Part shown: positions 48,000-56,926 of the stretch, one piece after another
How positions within the stretch are numbered: the stretch's first letter is position 1
Layout: every line of letters starts with the position of its first letter
DNA from: Singulisphaera sp. GP187
GTDB taxonomy: Bacteria > Planctomycetota > Phycisphaerae > Phycisphaerales > SM1A02
Assembly: GCA_945869475.1 (NCBI GenBank)
Contig: CAMBOV010000006.1
Location: forward strand, 1-64,000
Length of the DNA stretch: 64,000 nt
Direction: 5' to 3'
Made by a program: the position numbers and the translations under genes
Notes under the pieces: generated by a model
What the model was told of the DNA's origin: nothing
The model's input: the letters and a program-made list of their open reading frames with translations, nothing else
Databases searched by the model: none

Positions 48000-48869
48000 A
48001 TGAGTCCACCAGGTGAAAGTGAACCCACCCTGTTTCGTAAGTCAGCACTCGAGTCGGTCGGGGGTCGCAATCGTCTCAATTCTCTCAGCCCGCTGATCTC
48101 GCCGCGCATGTGGATCGTGACTGCATCGCTCGCGCTCTTGCTCGTTGCGCTCGTCACCTGGGGATTTGCTGGGCTCATTCCACGCACGGTTGTGGGACGG
48201 GGAATCTTTATTCGCGGCGAACGGCTCGACTCGGTGAACGCTCCCGTGCAGGGGTTGATCCGCGAATTCCGAAAGAACAGCGGCGACCGAGTGAAAGCAG
48301 GAGAGTGCATCGCGATCATGTCAACGACGGCGCATGCAGACGATCCTCTCACGCCCGTGCTCGCATCGGCCGATGGAATGATTGTCTCGCTCGAAGCAGA
48401 GGCATGGGATTTCGTGACCGCGGGGCAAGTCATCGCCATCGTTGCAGCTGGTAAAGACGATCCGATTTGTATCGCATTTGTGCCGCTCGCTGAGGGTGTG
48501 CGCCTCAGCCTCGGCATGAGAGTTCGCGCCTCCTTTACCCATGGAGACTCGTACGGTGAAGCGCAAGCGATCGGCCGAGTGACCTCGGTGGATGGGTTCG
48601 TCACTGGTCGAGACCAGATGTTTGGACGAATTCCAAGCACAGATGTCATCGCGTCGATTCAGGAACAGTTCAGCACGGCGAGCGCAATCGTCGTCGAGTT
48701 CGATCGCGACCCCGCTGGTCGAGATGGTCTTCGCTGGACAACGCAGAGTCCTGGATCAGGAGCCGTTGCCAATGGAACTCCCTGCGATATCGAAGTCATC
48801 CTGAGGCAGATTCGACCCGTCGCGCTCATCTTGCCTGGACTTGACCAGGGTGATGGTGCTTCGCCATGA
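48000..48869 (+). CDS. NHLP-type bacteriocin system membrane-fusion (HlyD-like) secretion protein
   Basis: The 289-residue protein has one membrane helix (residues about 37-60, WIVTASLALLLVALVTWGFAGLI). A biotinyl-lipoyl-like hairpin domain follows (SVNAPVQGLIREFRKNSGDRVKAGECIAIM), then an HlyD-type beta domain (FVPLAEGVRLSLGMRVRASFTH). This is the adaptor or periplasmic arm of the exporter. Its stop overlaps the ABC gene start as ATGA. The order MFP, C39-ABC, second ABC is that of NHLP/NHLM bacteriocin export operons. Confidence 0.9.
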   Translation: MSPPGESEPTLFRKSALESVGGRNRLNSLSPLISPRMWIVTASLALLLVALVTWGFAGLIPRTVVGRGIFIRGERLDSVNAPVQGLIREFRKNSGDRVKAGECIAIMSTTAHADDPLTPVLASADGMIVSLEAEAWDFVTAGQVIAIVAAGKDDPICIAFVPLAEGVRLSLGMRVRASFTHGDSYGEAQAIGRVTSVDGFVTGRDQMFGRIPSTDVIASIQEQFSTASAIVVEFDRDPAGRDGLRWTTQSPGSGAVANGTPCDIEVILRQIRPVALILPGLDQGDGASP

Positions 48870-51088
48870 CGACCGAAGAGTCGTCCGAGATCGAAGAAGA
48901 GTCGACTGAAGAATCGCCAGCGCTTCCGCCGGGAAAGTGCCGATGCGTACGCGTGCCGACAACGATGCAAGTCGTCGCAGCCGAGTGTGGCGCAGCGAGT
49001 CTCGCAAGCGTTTTGTCCTACCACCACGCCTACCGACCGCTCGAAGAGGTGCGCGAGGCCGTCGGCGTCGACCGCGACGGATCGAACGCGTCACGCATCG
49101 CTCGCGCCGCTCGTCACTTCGGTCTTGACGCGGATGGTCTCAAGTGTGACATCGACTGCTTCGATGAGCTCGCCCTTCCGGCGATTCTCTACTGGGGACT
49201 CAACCATTTCGTTGTGCTCGAGGGATGGAATAAGAAGGGCTATCGCATCATGGATCCCGGAACGGGCCGACGATTCGTTTCACCCGAAGAGTTCAACGCA
49301 GAGTTCACAGGCATCGTTGTTTCGATGGAGCCGAGCGAAACATTCGAGCGCACTGGAAGCGCTCCATCCTCGTTGAGTCTCGTCATGGCGTGGCTTCGAG
49401 GGGGTGGCACGGCCATCTGGCTCACAGTTTTCGTGGGCATGCTGCTCGCGGTGCCGATGGTTGCGATCCCAGGAATTGCGGCGGGATACGTCGACAGCGT
49501 CCTCGCCGAAGGGCGATCCGATTGGATGCGGTGGATTCTGCTTGGGGCATTCATCGCACTCATCCTTGAGAACGGGCTCATGTTCTTGCAGCACCTGATT
49601 CTCGCGCGGCTCGAGCAACAACTCTCGCTCGAACGCACCTCTGATTTCTTGCAGCAGATCTTTCGATTGCCGACGACCTTCTTTGCGCAGCGCTATCCCG
49701 GAGACATCGTCGAGCGTGTGCAGAGCAACGATGGCGTCGCCGCGCTCCTCGCAAGCAAATTCGCCCCGGCCATCGTGCAGATTCTGACCCTTCTCGCCTT
49801 CCTCGCAGCGATCGCGTGGATCAACATTCCCATGGGCATCATCGCACTCGCCGCGGTGCTCGTCACGCTTGCGCTGCTCTTCGGTGTCGCGCGCGCGCGC
49901 GTCGATCAGGCGCAGTCGTTGCAACAGCAAGAGGGTATGAAACAGGGAGCGATCGTCGCAGGACTCTTGACCCTCGAGTCGCTCAAGGCTGGCGGTCGCG
50001 AGGCTGACTTCTTTGGTCGGTCGATGGGATTCGCAGCACGCGTGAGTGACAGGCGGCAGCGGGCCAACATGCTTTCCAATGCGATCAGCATTCTTCCATC
50101 GTGGTTTCAAGCGGTCGTCGTCTCAGTCCTCGTGCTCTCGTTTGGTGGATGGCAAGTCATGCAGGGATCGATGACCATCGGAACATTGCTTGGACTGCAG
50201 ATTCTGCTGCTTGGATTCATGACGCCTGTCACTCAACTTGCTGAGTTGATTCGCGAGATTCAAACGGTGCGCGCCGATCTGGGTCGTCTCGACGACGTCA
50301 TGTGCCACGAGATTGATCAACTCGCAGTCGATCCAGAGGTCGATGACGCACAGACGATCGAGTACGCCGATGGCGACCTCGAGTTGCGCAACGTGACCTT
50401 CGGATACGGTCACGGTCAGTCTCCGCTCTTGGCTGGATTTTCGCTCAAGGTCGCCTCGGGCGGGCGCGTTGCGCTCGTGGGTGGAACTGGATCGGGCAAG
50501 TCGACCGTCGCACGAATTGCAGCAGGATTGCTCGAGCCTTGGGAGGGCGATGTACTCATCGACGGTCGGTCACTTCGCCACATCGCACGTCACGTGCGCG
50601 CGGCGAGTGTCGCGACGATTTCGCAGCGCCCCGCGTTCTTCGAAGGCACCGTGCGCGAGAATCTCTCGTTGTGGAATCCAGACATTCCCGATGCGTGGAT
50701 GGCCGAAGCACTCGAGGATGCCCAACTGACCGAACTGATCGCCGCGCGTGGCGGACTCGATCAGTTGATTGCTGAAGGCGGAAGCAATTTTTCTGGCGGC
50801 GAGGCGCAGCGACTCGACATCGCGCGCGCGTTGTCGCGGCGACCGGCTGTACTCATCTTGGATGAAGCAACGAGTGCGCTCGATCCAGTCACAGAACTCG
50901 CCCTCGATGAGGCACTGCGACGGCGAGGAGTCACCTGCCTCGTGATCGCGCATCGACTCAGCACGATTCGCGATTCGGATGAGATCATCGTCATGGAGGA
51001 TGGCGAGGTCGTCGAGCGCGGCACGCACGATCAACTCATCGTGGCCGACGGCATCTACTGCGATCTCATCGCGGGAGAAGAGTCGTGA
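48866..51088 (+). CDS. NHLP-family exporter: C39 peptidase, permease and ATPase
   Basis: This 740-residue ABC half-transporter has an N-terminal C39 peptidase. Cys41 is in QVVAAECGAASLASVLSYH, His114 in GLNHFVVLEG, and Asp130 in MDPGTG. All three catalytic positions and the oxyanion Gln35 are in place. Six membrane helices and an ATPase follow, with Walker A GGTGSGKST (about residue 540), signature FSGGEAQ and Walker B LILDEATSAL. It should cut leaders after a double Gly and pump out the core peptide. It is coupled by ATGA at both ends. Confidence 0.93.
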   Translation: MTTEESSEIEEESTEESPALPPGKCRCVRVPTTMQVVAAECGAASLASVLSYHHAYRPLEEVREAVGVDRDGSNASRIARAARHFGLDADGLKCDIDCFDELALPAILYWGLNHFVVLEGWNKKGYRIMDPGTGRRFVSPEEFNAEFTGIVVSMEPSETFERTGSAPSSLSLVMAWLRGGGTAIWLTVFVGMLLAVPMVAIPGIAAGYVDSVLAEGRSDWMRWILLGAFIALILENGLMFLQHLILARLEQQLSLERTSDFLQQIFRLPTTFFAQRYPGDIVERVQSNDGVAALLASKFAPAIVQILTLLAFLAAIAWINIPMGIIALAAVLVTLALLFGVARARVDQAQSLQQQEGMKQGAIVAGLLTLESLKAGGREADFFGRSMGFAARVSDRRQRANMLSNAISILPSWFQAVVVSVLVLSFGGWQVMQGSMTIGTLLGLQILLLGFMTPVTQLAELIREIQTVRADLGRLDDVMCHEIDQLAVDPEVDDAQTIEYADGDLELRNVTFGYGHGQSPLLAGFSLKVASGGRVALVGGTGSGKSTVARIAAGLLEPWEGDVLIDGRSLRHIARHVRAASVATISQRPAFFEGTVRENLSLWNPDIPDAWMAEALEDAQLTELIAARGGLDQLIAEGGSNFSGGEAQRLDIARALSRRPAVLILDEATSALDPVTELALDEALRRRGVTCLVIAHRLSTIRDSDEIIVMEDGEVVERGTHDQLIVADGIYCDLIAGEES

Positions 51089-53769
51089 GCGACGATCAGA
51101 AGACAGTCGCTCAGCACGCGCTTGATTCTGGCGGTGAGTCGCTCTATCTCGATCGACGAAGTCGGATCTCGCTCGGGGCGTGTGATGACCTCTTTGTTGT
51201 AGTGCAGGGTGCGATGGTGCTCTTCGCGAGGCAACATGTGGGCGGGCGGCGCCACCGTATTGGTGTCGTTCCAGCGGGAGGTGCTTTTTCAGGTCGAGCC
51301 GAGGGCATCGAAGCGGTACCCATCAGCGAATCTGAACTGGTGCGAGTCAAGCCAAGCGATCGCGCGCGCATCGCGTCGGGGTCGAGTGCTGAACGCGCGC
51401 TCTGTGCAGCTATCGGCGCCGCGCTCGCCGCGTGCGGCACCTCTGTTCCACCAAGAGTCTCACTCTCGGCGGCGTGTGCGCACTGCGCGAATGAGTTCGC
51501 TCGCCGCGGAAGTGCGACGATCACCTCGGCCTTCTCGCGACACCTGCGTCGGCTCGTCAACGTCGCGACGTCGCGACTGGCGTTTTCAGACGAATTACAA
51601 TCGATGCTCGTCGAGCGACCTCCAAGTGGTCGAACAGCAGTGCCCGACGCGCGGCTTCCTCCGATCGTGCGCGCGTGCACGCAGATTGCCATTGAAATCG
51701 GTACTGAGCTCTCGACGATTCCAACGAGAATTCCGCGCGACAACACTCGGCGACCCGAGCAGATCTTTGCACACGTTGCGGGACTTGGCATTCGCCCCGT
51801 CTTCCTCGATCCGGGATGGTGGAACAGCGGCGTTGGATCGCTTCTCGCTTTTCGCGCCGAGGATCACGCGCCAGTTGCGATTCTTCAGACGCGCCGCGGA
51901 CTTGTCGCCTACGTGCACTCAGCGGGCGCGACAATCGGTCCTGTCGCGGTCGACGCGGCGTTCGCGGCACAACTGACTGGGATGGCTTCGCAACTCCATC
52001 CCACGCTTGCAGCCCACCACACGTCCATGGCGCAGTTTCTGCGCTTTGTGATTCGCGGATCGGAGCGGGACTTTCTGCACGCCTTCTTGATCTCAGGGCT
52101 GGCGAGTTTCGTAAATCTCGCGATTCCAATTGCGACTGGTTTACTCGTTAGCAGGGTCTTGCCAAGTGGCAGTGGATGGACCCTCGCCTTCCTCGGCGGC
52201 GTGCTCTTCGCAACGACACTGTGTGCTGCCGCCTGCGGCTTTGTCGTCTCGAATCTGCTGCTGCGATCCGAATCGCGCATCGCAAGTCGAGCACTCGGCG
52301 GTGTGCTCGATCGATGCTTGCGTATGCCCACGCAAGCTTTTCGTTCGTTCACGAGCGGCGATCTCGCTGACCGCATCCTCTCGGTTGGTGATCTGCAGAC
52401 GGTGCTCTCTGGCGCGGCAATCTCAGCGATCATGGCCGGCGTCTTCTCGCTGATGTACGTCGCTGTGATGCTGTACGTCAACACGGCCGCGGCACTCGTT
52501 GGATGCGCTCTGCTCGTCATCGCGGTGCTCTGGAGCATCGTGCTGAGCGCGATGCGCTCACGACTCTCGACAACGGTTCTCGAAGGTCAGGGACGGCTCT
52601 CATCGATGGCCCTCCAGTTCATCGCCGGAATCGACACGATTCGCAGTGCTGCGAGCGAGCAGTATGCGACGCTGCGGTGGATGGGTCCCTTTCGCGAAAC
52701 CCGTGCGGCCACGATGCGAATTCGCAGCCTTGAACGGCTCTTCGACAGTTTCGCCTCGGGCTTCCCGATGCTCTGCTTGATGATCTTCTGGGTCATGTTC
52801 TTGCCAGTCGATTCGACGGGCGCCGTCGCGCTCGAACAGCTCGGAGCCACCGACCGCGTCGCTGAGTATCTGATGTTCAACGCGGCATTTGTCGCAGCGC
52901 TCTATTCGGTCCTCGAATTCGGCGAACACCTCGGCGACCTCTCGTCGCTGCGCTCGACCTTGCGGCGCATCGCGCCGATCTTGAGCGCGCCGACTGAGCG
53001 AACGGCCGACCGCGAACAACCTGGGGTGCTCGGCGGAAAGATCGAAATCGCCGATGTGCATTTCGCCTATCCAGGAAGTGCCAACGAAGTGCTCTGCGGT
53101 GTCACGATGCATGTCGCCGCGGGCGAAAGTGTGGCGATCGTGGGTGGCTCTGGAAGTGGAAAGTCGACACTGCTTCAACTGATACTTGGGATGCGCCGAC
53201 CCAGCAGCGGTGAAGTGCTCTTCGATGAGAAGGCACTTGGACGGCTCGACCTCGTCTCAGTGCGCCGTCAGATTGGGTCGGTCGTTCAGAACACGCGCGT
53301 CATTCCAGGGTCGATTCTCGACAACATCGTCGGCAGCACTCTCTTCACTCCCAAAGACGCAGAGGCTGCGATCGATGCCGCTGGATTCGGCGACGAGGTC
53401 AAGAAAATGCCGATGGGGGTGCACACTTACGTCACCGATCAGACGCTTTCGGGGGGACAGGTGCAGAAACTGATGATCGCGCGCGCACTTGTGACGCGAC
53501 CGCGCATTCTGATCTTCGATGAGGCAACCAGCGCGCTCGACGAGATCTCGCAGGCGCAGGTGGTGCGAAGTTTGGAGTCGTTGCAGACGACACGCATCGT
53601 GGTGGCACATCGGCTCAGCACGATCCGAAGTGCAAGCAAGATCTACGTCATGGAACTCGGGCGCATCGTGCAGTGCGGCACCTTCGCCGAGTTGATCGCC
53701 GTCGAAGGACCCTTCCAATTGATGGCCCGCCGACAGATGGTCGACTTTGAAGATGAGACGTTGATCTGA
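51085..53769 (+). CDS. NHLP-family exporter, second permease/ATPase subunit
   Basis: The 894-residue protein has a unique N-terminal region of about 300 residues (LDRRSRISLGACDDLFVVVQGAMVLF), which resembles the cyclic-nucleotide-like fold of this subunit family. It is followed by a permease domain (about residues 340-620) and an ATPase with VGGSGSGKSTLLQL, TLSGGQVQKLMIARAL and ILIFDEATSALD. It would form a heterodimer with the C39 subunit. The catalytic Glu after Walker B is present. It is the last gene of the plus-strand operon. Confidence 0.92.
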   Translation: MSDDQKTVAQHALDSGGESLYLDRRSRISLGACDDLFVVVQGAMVLFARQHVGGRRHRIGVVPAGGAFSGRAEGIEAVPISESELVRVKPSDRARIASGSSAERALCAAIGAALAACGTSVPPRVSLSAACAHCANEFARRGSATITSAFSRHLRRLVNVATSRLAFSDELQSMLVERPPSGRTAVPDARLPPIVRACTQIAIEIGTELSTIPTRIPRDNTRRPEQIFAHVAGLGIRPVFLDPGWWNSGVGSLLAFRAEDHAPVAILQTRRGLVAYVHSAGATIGPVAVDAAFAAQLTGMASQLHPTLAAHHTSMAQFLRFVIRGSERDFLHAFLISGLASFVNLAIPIATGLLVSRVLPSGSGWTLAFLGGVLFATTLCAAACGFVVSNLLLRSESRIASRALGGVLDRCLRMPTQAFRSFTSGDLADRILSVGDLQTVLSGAAISAIMAGVFSLMYVAVMLYVNTAAALVGCALLVIAVLWSIVLSAMRSRLSTTVLEGQGRLSSMALQFIAGIDTIRSAASEQYATLRWMGPFRETRAATMRIRSLERLFDSFASGFPMLCLMIFWVMFLPVDSTGAVALEQLGATDRVAEYLMFNAAFVAALYSVLEFGEHLGDLSSLRSTLRRIAPILSAPTERTADREQPGVLGGKIEIADVHFAYPGSANEVLCGVTMHVAAGESVAIVGGSGSGKSTLLQLILGMRRPSSGEVLFDEKALGRLDLVSVRRQIGSVVQNTRVIPGSILDNIVGSTLFTPKDAEAAIDAAGFGDEVKKMPMGVHTYVTDQTLSGGQVQKLMIARALVTRPRILIFDEATSALDEISQAQVVRSLESLQTTRIVVAHRLSTIRSASKIYVMELGRIVQCGTFAELIAVEGPFQLMARRQMVDFEDETLI

Positions 53770-53784
53770 GCCCCGGTGATCCAA

Positions 53785-53839
53785 GGAAAACAAAAAAAGT
53801 AGTCAACGACCGTTCGGAGCAAGAACGGGCGCTGACTAC
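53785..53839 (-). terminator. Rho-independent terminator for the double-glycine peptide gene
   Basis: GTAGTCA (53799-53805) pairs with TGACTAC (53833-53839), and inside it CCGTTC (53809-53814) pairs with GAACGG (53823-53828). On the minus strand seven T (A 53792-53798 on the plus strand) and a further T-rich stretch follow. It lies 50 bases past the peptide stop. It also stands between the ends of the exporter operon and the peptide gene, so only the minus direction gets a U-tract. Confidence 0.9.
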
Positions 53840-53889
53840 AAGGCATTCATTCACCTTGGCTGGTGACGGTCGAAAGAAGACACGCTAAA

Positions 53890-54039
53890 TTAGCGCTTCG
53901 GCGTCCGCGCGCGACGGGCTGCAGTTGAGTTGCGAGCGACGCGGCTTGAGCCGCCTCCACTTGCTTTCTCGAGTTCTGCGTCAGTCAGTTTGACGGACTT
54001 CGGTTTGCTCTTCGACGAATTCTCTGGCTTTGGTGACAT
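53890..54039 (-). CDS. Double-glycine leader peptide, candidate cargo of the NHLP exporter
   Basis: This gene codes 49 residues. The acidic/helical leader ends in SVKLTDAELEKASGG, a leader with the L-x(2,3)-EL and double-Gly pattern cleaved by C39 peptidases. The presumed core after Gly-Gly is about 20 residues, begins GSSRVARNS and ends RARTPKR, has seven Arg/Lys and no Cys, Trp or Asp/Glu. AGAGGA (plus-strand 54047-54052) lies 7 bases before the ATG at 54039, and a good terminator follows. The open frame reaches to 54123, but the longer start has no ribosome site. It faces the exporter operon. No modifying enzyme is nearby. The cargo role is inferred. Confidence 0.85.
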   Translation of the reverse strand: MSPKPENSSKSKPKSVKLTDAELEKASGGGSSRVARNSTAARRARTPKR

Positions 54040-54046
54040 GATGATT

Positions 54047-54052
54047 TCCTCT
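54047..54052 (-). promoter_or_regulatory. Ribosome-binding site deciding the peptide start
   Basis: On the minus strand AGAGGA lies 7 bases before the ATG at 54039. It supports the 49-residue product rather than the 77-residue open frame that starts at 54123. Confidence 0.75.
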
Positions 54053-54150
54053 AAAAGACGACTGGTGCGACGGTCTACACAACCGAGCCACAACCGCATG
54101 GACAACCTACGATACAGATTCAAAATGGCAAGTGTGAGCAGGTATTTCTT

Positions 54151-55194
54151 ATGAGAATTTCGCGCAGTGGCAGCGCTCCGACGGTCGCAGTGGTCGGTGC
54201 GACCGGCGCTGTTGGCACTGAATTCATCGAGTTGCTGGCTGCAAACGGAGCATTTTCGGGTCGACTGCGCCTCTTCGCGAGCCAGCGGTCCGCTGGCAAG
54301 TCGATTCTTGTTGGTGGCGAGTCTGTCGTGATTGAAGCCTTGAAAGAGGGATGCTTCGCTGGCATCGACATCGCCTTCTTCTCGGCCGGCAAGTCAATCT
54401 CGAAAGAGTGGGCGCCACGAGCGGTCGCCTCGGGCGCGTGGGTTGTCGATAACTCAAGCGCGTTTCGGATGGTCCCCGCCGTCGCGCTTGTGATCCCAGA
54501 AGTGAATCCAGATGCAGTCGATGTGCGCGGCGGACCAGCGATTGTTGCCGTTCCAAACTGCTCGACCATCGTTGCGCTCGTCGCGGCGACGCCCCTGCAC
54601 AGAGTGGCGAAGGTTCGGCGAATGACCGTCGCCACCTACCAAGCAGCAAGTGGTGCGGGTGCGGCGGCGATGCGTGAACTCGAATCTCAAGCGCACGACT
54701 TTGCGGGAGGTCGCGCGATGAACACTTCCATCTTCGGCCGCCAATACCTCTTCAACTGTTTCAGTCACAACAGCCCCATCGGTGCCGAGGGCTACAACGA
54801 CGAAGAGGCGAAACTCCTGCACGAAACACGCAAGATTTGGCAGGACTCCGCCGTGCGCATCACCGCGACCTGTGTTCGTGTGCCTGTGCTTCGAGCCCAC
54901 TGTGAAGCGATCGGCCTCGAGTTTGAGAGTCCACTCTCTGAAGAGCGAGCGCGCGAGATCTTGCGAAGTGCACCGGGAGTCGAAGTCGTCGATGACCGCG
55001 CGAACAATCGCTTTCCAGAACCGCTCAACGCTGCGGGGCGCGATCCCGTGCTCGTGGGAAGAATTCGCTCCGACTGGAGCCTCGACCCAGGCATGGGATT
55101 GCAACTCTTCGTCGCGGGAGATCAGATTCGCATCGGCGCCGCACTCACAGGATGGCGCATCGCTGAGCTGATCGCTGAGCGCACGCAGAGTTGA
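54151..55194 (+). CDS. asd: Aspartate-semialdehyde dehydrogenase
   Basis: The 347-residue enzyme makes aspartate semialdehyde, the branch point for Lys, Met, Thr and diaminopimelate. It has the N-terminal NADP loop VAVVGATGAVGTEFIELL, the serine-rich phosphate site VVDNSSAFRM, and the catalytic Cys in VPNCSTIVA. Downstream TYQAASGAGAAAMRELE and TCVRVPVLRAHCEAI are also family blocks. It is divergent from the peptide gene (111-base gap). Its stop is 15 bases from the convergent trpC gene. Confidence 0.95.
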   Translation: MRISRSGSAPTVAVVGATGAVGTEFIELLAANGAFSGRLRLFASQRSAGKSILVGGESVVIEALKEGCFAGIDIAFFSAGKSISKEWAPRAVASGAWVVDNSSAFRMVPAVALVIPEVNPDAVDVRGGPAIVAVPNCSTIVALVAATPLHRVAKVRRMTVATYQAASGAGAAAMRELESQAHDFAGGRAMNTSIFGRQYLFNCFSHNSPIGAEGYNDEEAKLLHETRKIWQDSAVRITATCVRVPVLRAHCEAIGLEFESPLSEERAREILRSAPGVEVVDDRANNRFPEPLNAAGRDPVLVGRIRSDWSLDPGMGLQLFVAGDQIRIGAALTGWRIAELIAERTQS

Positions 55195-55209
55195 AGATCG
55201 CCCCGCGCG

Positions 55210-56016
55210 TTAGCGCAGCAAGTCGCGCGTCGCTCGCGCAATATCGGGTTGTCGCATCAAGTGCTCACCAACAAGCACAATGTGAATTCCATGCTCACGC
55301 AGTCGCGCGAGGTCAGCGGGGGCGGTGATTCCAGATTCACTCACCAGCACGCGTGGGTCCTCGACGAGGTCGGCCATCCGAAGCGAATGGTTGATGTCTG
55401 TCTTCATCGTGCGAAGGTTGCGATTGTTGATGCCAAGCAGCGAATATCCAGGATGGGGAAACCCAACATGGTTGACGACGCGGTAGAGATTGTCGGCATC
55501 GTGAACTTCGAGCAGAGTCGTCATGCCTAGCTCGACGCTGAGAATCTGAAAGTCGATAATCTCACTCTCGCGCAGACACTCGGCGATGAGCAAGAGCGCA
55601 TCGGCGCCAGCGGCTCGAGCCTCCCAGATCTGATAGGGGTCGACAATGAAATCCTTGCGAAGCACCGGCAAGGGGATCGCATCTCGAATCGCGTGAATGA
55701 ACTCAAGTTTGCCGCCGAAATCTTCGTGATCGGTGAGGCACGAAATCGCTGAAGCTCCCGCCGCGTGATATTGTCGCGCGATGGCCACCGCGTCAAAGTG
55801 TTCGCGAATGACCCCAGCCGATGGACTCTTGTGTTTGACCTCGGCGATGAGCCGAGTGCGAGAGGTGCTGCCATGGTCCACAACCGCTTGGAAGAAATTT
55901 CTCGGTCGACCAAGTTCTGAGATGCGCTCGCGCAGTTCTTCGAGTGGCACATCGAGTCGCGCTTGCGCCACCTCGGCGCGTTTGCGCTTCACAATTCTTG
56001 CAAGTGTGTCACTCAT
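55210..56016 (-). CDS. trpC: Indole-3-glycerol phosphate synthase
   Basis: The 268-residue TIM-barrel enzyme closes the indole ring in tryptophan synthesis. Conserved blocks are LIAEVKHKSPSAGVI (phosphate and catalytic Lys), FGGKLEFIHAIRDAIPLPVLRKDFIVDPYQIWEARAAGADALLLI in pieces, and GINNRNLRTM. The ATG at 56016 gives MSDTLARIVKRKRAEV. It shares the bases CATG with the start of the opposite CPBP gene. An open frame upstream of this ATG has no family similarity. Confidence 0.95.
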   Translation of the reverse strand: MSDTLARIVKRKRAEVAQARLDVPLEELRERISELGRPRNFFQAVVDHGSTSRTRLIAEVKHKSPSAGVIREHFDAVAIARQYHAAGASAISCLTDHEDFGGKLEFIHAIRDAIPLPVLRKDFIVDPYQIWEARAAGADALLLIAECLRESEIIDFQILSVELGMTTLLEVHDADNLYRVVNHVGFPHPGYSLLGINNRNLRTMKTDINHSLRMADLVEDPRVLVSESGITAPADLARLREHGIHIVLVGEHLMRQPDIARATRDLLR

Positions 56017-56926
56017 GGTCGTGTTCGCTGCAGAGAGTAGAGGGGCGAGCGAGCTCGTGCCCTCGCCGACCGCGTCGAACCTCTGGCCGATCATCTCGCT
56101 CGCGATCGGACTGGCGATCACGGCCATGGTGATCGCAACACGAGCGATGAAACTGAGCGGTGCGCCGCGAAGCGCGTGGCTCTTGAGTTCTGGCGCGTCG
56201 CTCGTGCTCTTCATGTTGCTGCTCGGAGTCGGACCGCAGGGCGGTGCCGCACTCGCAGCGCTGCTCTCGATCGCACCCGATGAGACGTCGCTGCGGGCAT
56301 CGGTGATTCACGCGAGCGGTACCTTCGCCCTTCAGATGTTGCTGCTCGCCGCGCTCTTTACAGCGCGACGCGGCGGCATGATTCGCGGACAGCACGAGTT
56401 CGATTCTGCAACGGGCAACTGCGGCGCTGAACCCTTCACCCACGCGCGCGCCGTCGCACTCGCCGCGATCGCACTCGCACTTGCATGGTTTCCACTACAG
56501 GCAGTGGGAACGATTGCATCGTCGATCCAACTCTCTTTCGGTGGAGCGGTGCCGCCACTTGAGGGTCACTCGACCTTCGAACTACTTCGCACCTCACCAA
56601 ACATCACGCTCAATGTTGCGATGATCGTCGTCGTTCTCGCCTTCGCACCGATCGCCGAAGAACTCGCCTTTCGCGGTGGACTCTTGCGCGCCCTGCGCGG
56701 GCTGCGTGTTCCCCCATGGCTCGCGATCGCGATCACGAGTCTGCTCTTCGCGGCCGTACATGTGCCCGCACTCACTGCAGGTGCGATGGCATCTGGACTC
56801 GCAACACTCTTCACTCTCGCAGTGATTCTGGGATGGTTGATGGAGCGCACGGGGCGTATCACCGCGCCGATCGTCGCGCATGCACTCTTCAATCTCATCA
56901 ACCTGATATTGTTCTGGACTGCATGA
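56015..56926 (+). CDS. CPBP-family intramembrane metalloprotease
   Basis: The protein is about 303 residues with six or more hydrophobic helices. The CPBP (Rce1/abortive infection-like) motifs are APIAEELAFRGGLLRALRG (EEXXXR) about residue 215, FAAVHVPAL with the second motif His, and AHALFNLINL near the end. The family cleaves membrane proteins or peptides and in some bacteria protects against bacteriocins. The ATG at 56015 overlaps the trpC start; a GTG at 56021 or a later codon is possible. The stop overlaps the trpS start as ATGA. Confidence 0.83.
   Translation: MVVFAAESRGASELVPSPTASNLWPIISLAIGLAITAMVIATRAMKLSGAPRSAWLLSSGASLVLFMLLLGVGPQGGAALAALLSIAPDETSLRASVIHASGTFALQMLLLAALFTARRGGMIRGQHEFDSATGNCGAEPFTHARAVALAAIALALAWFPLQAVGTIASSIQLSFGGAVPPLEGHSTFELLRTSPNITLNVAMIVVVLAFAPIAEELAFRGGLLRALRGLRVPPWLAIAITSLLFAAVHVPALTAGAMASGLATLFTLAVILGWLMERTGRITAPIVAHALFNLINLILFWTA

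Noticed and set aside
53890-54123. 77-residue form of the double-glycine peptide
   Set aside because: The 28 extra residues have no leader character, while AGAGGA is well placed before the internal ATG at 54039.
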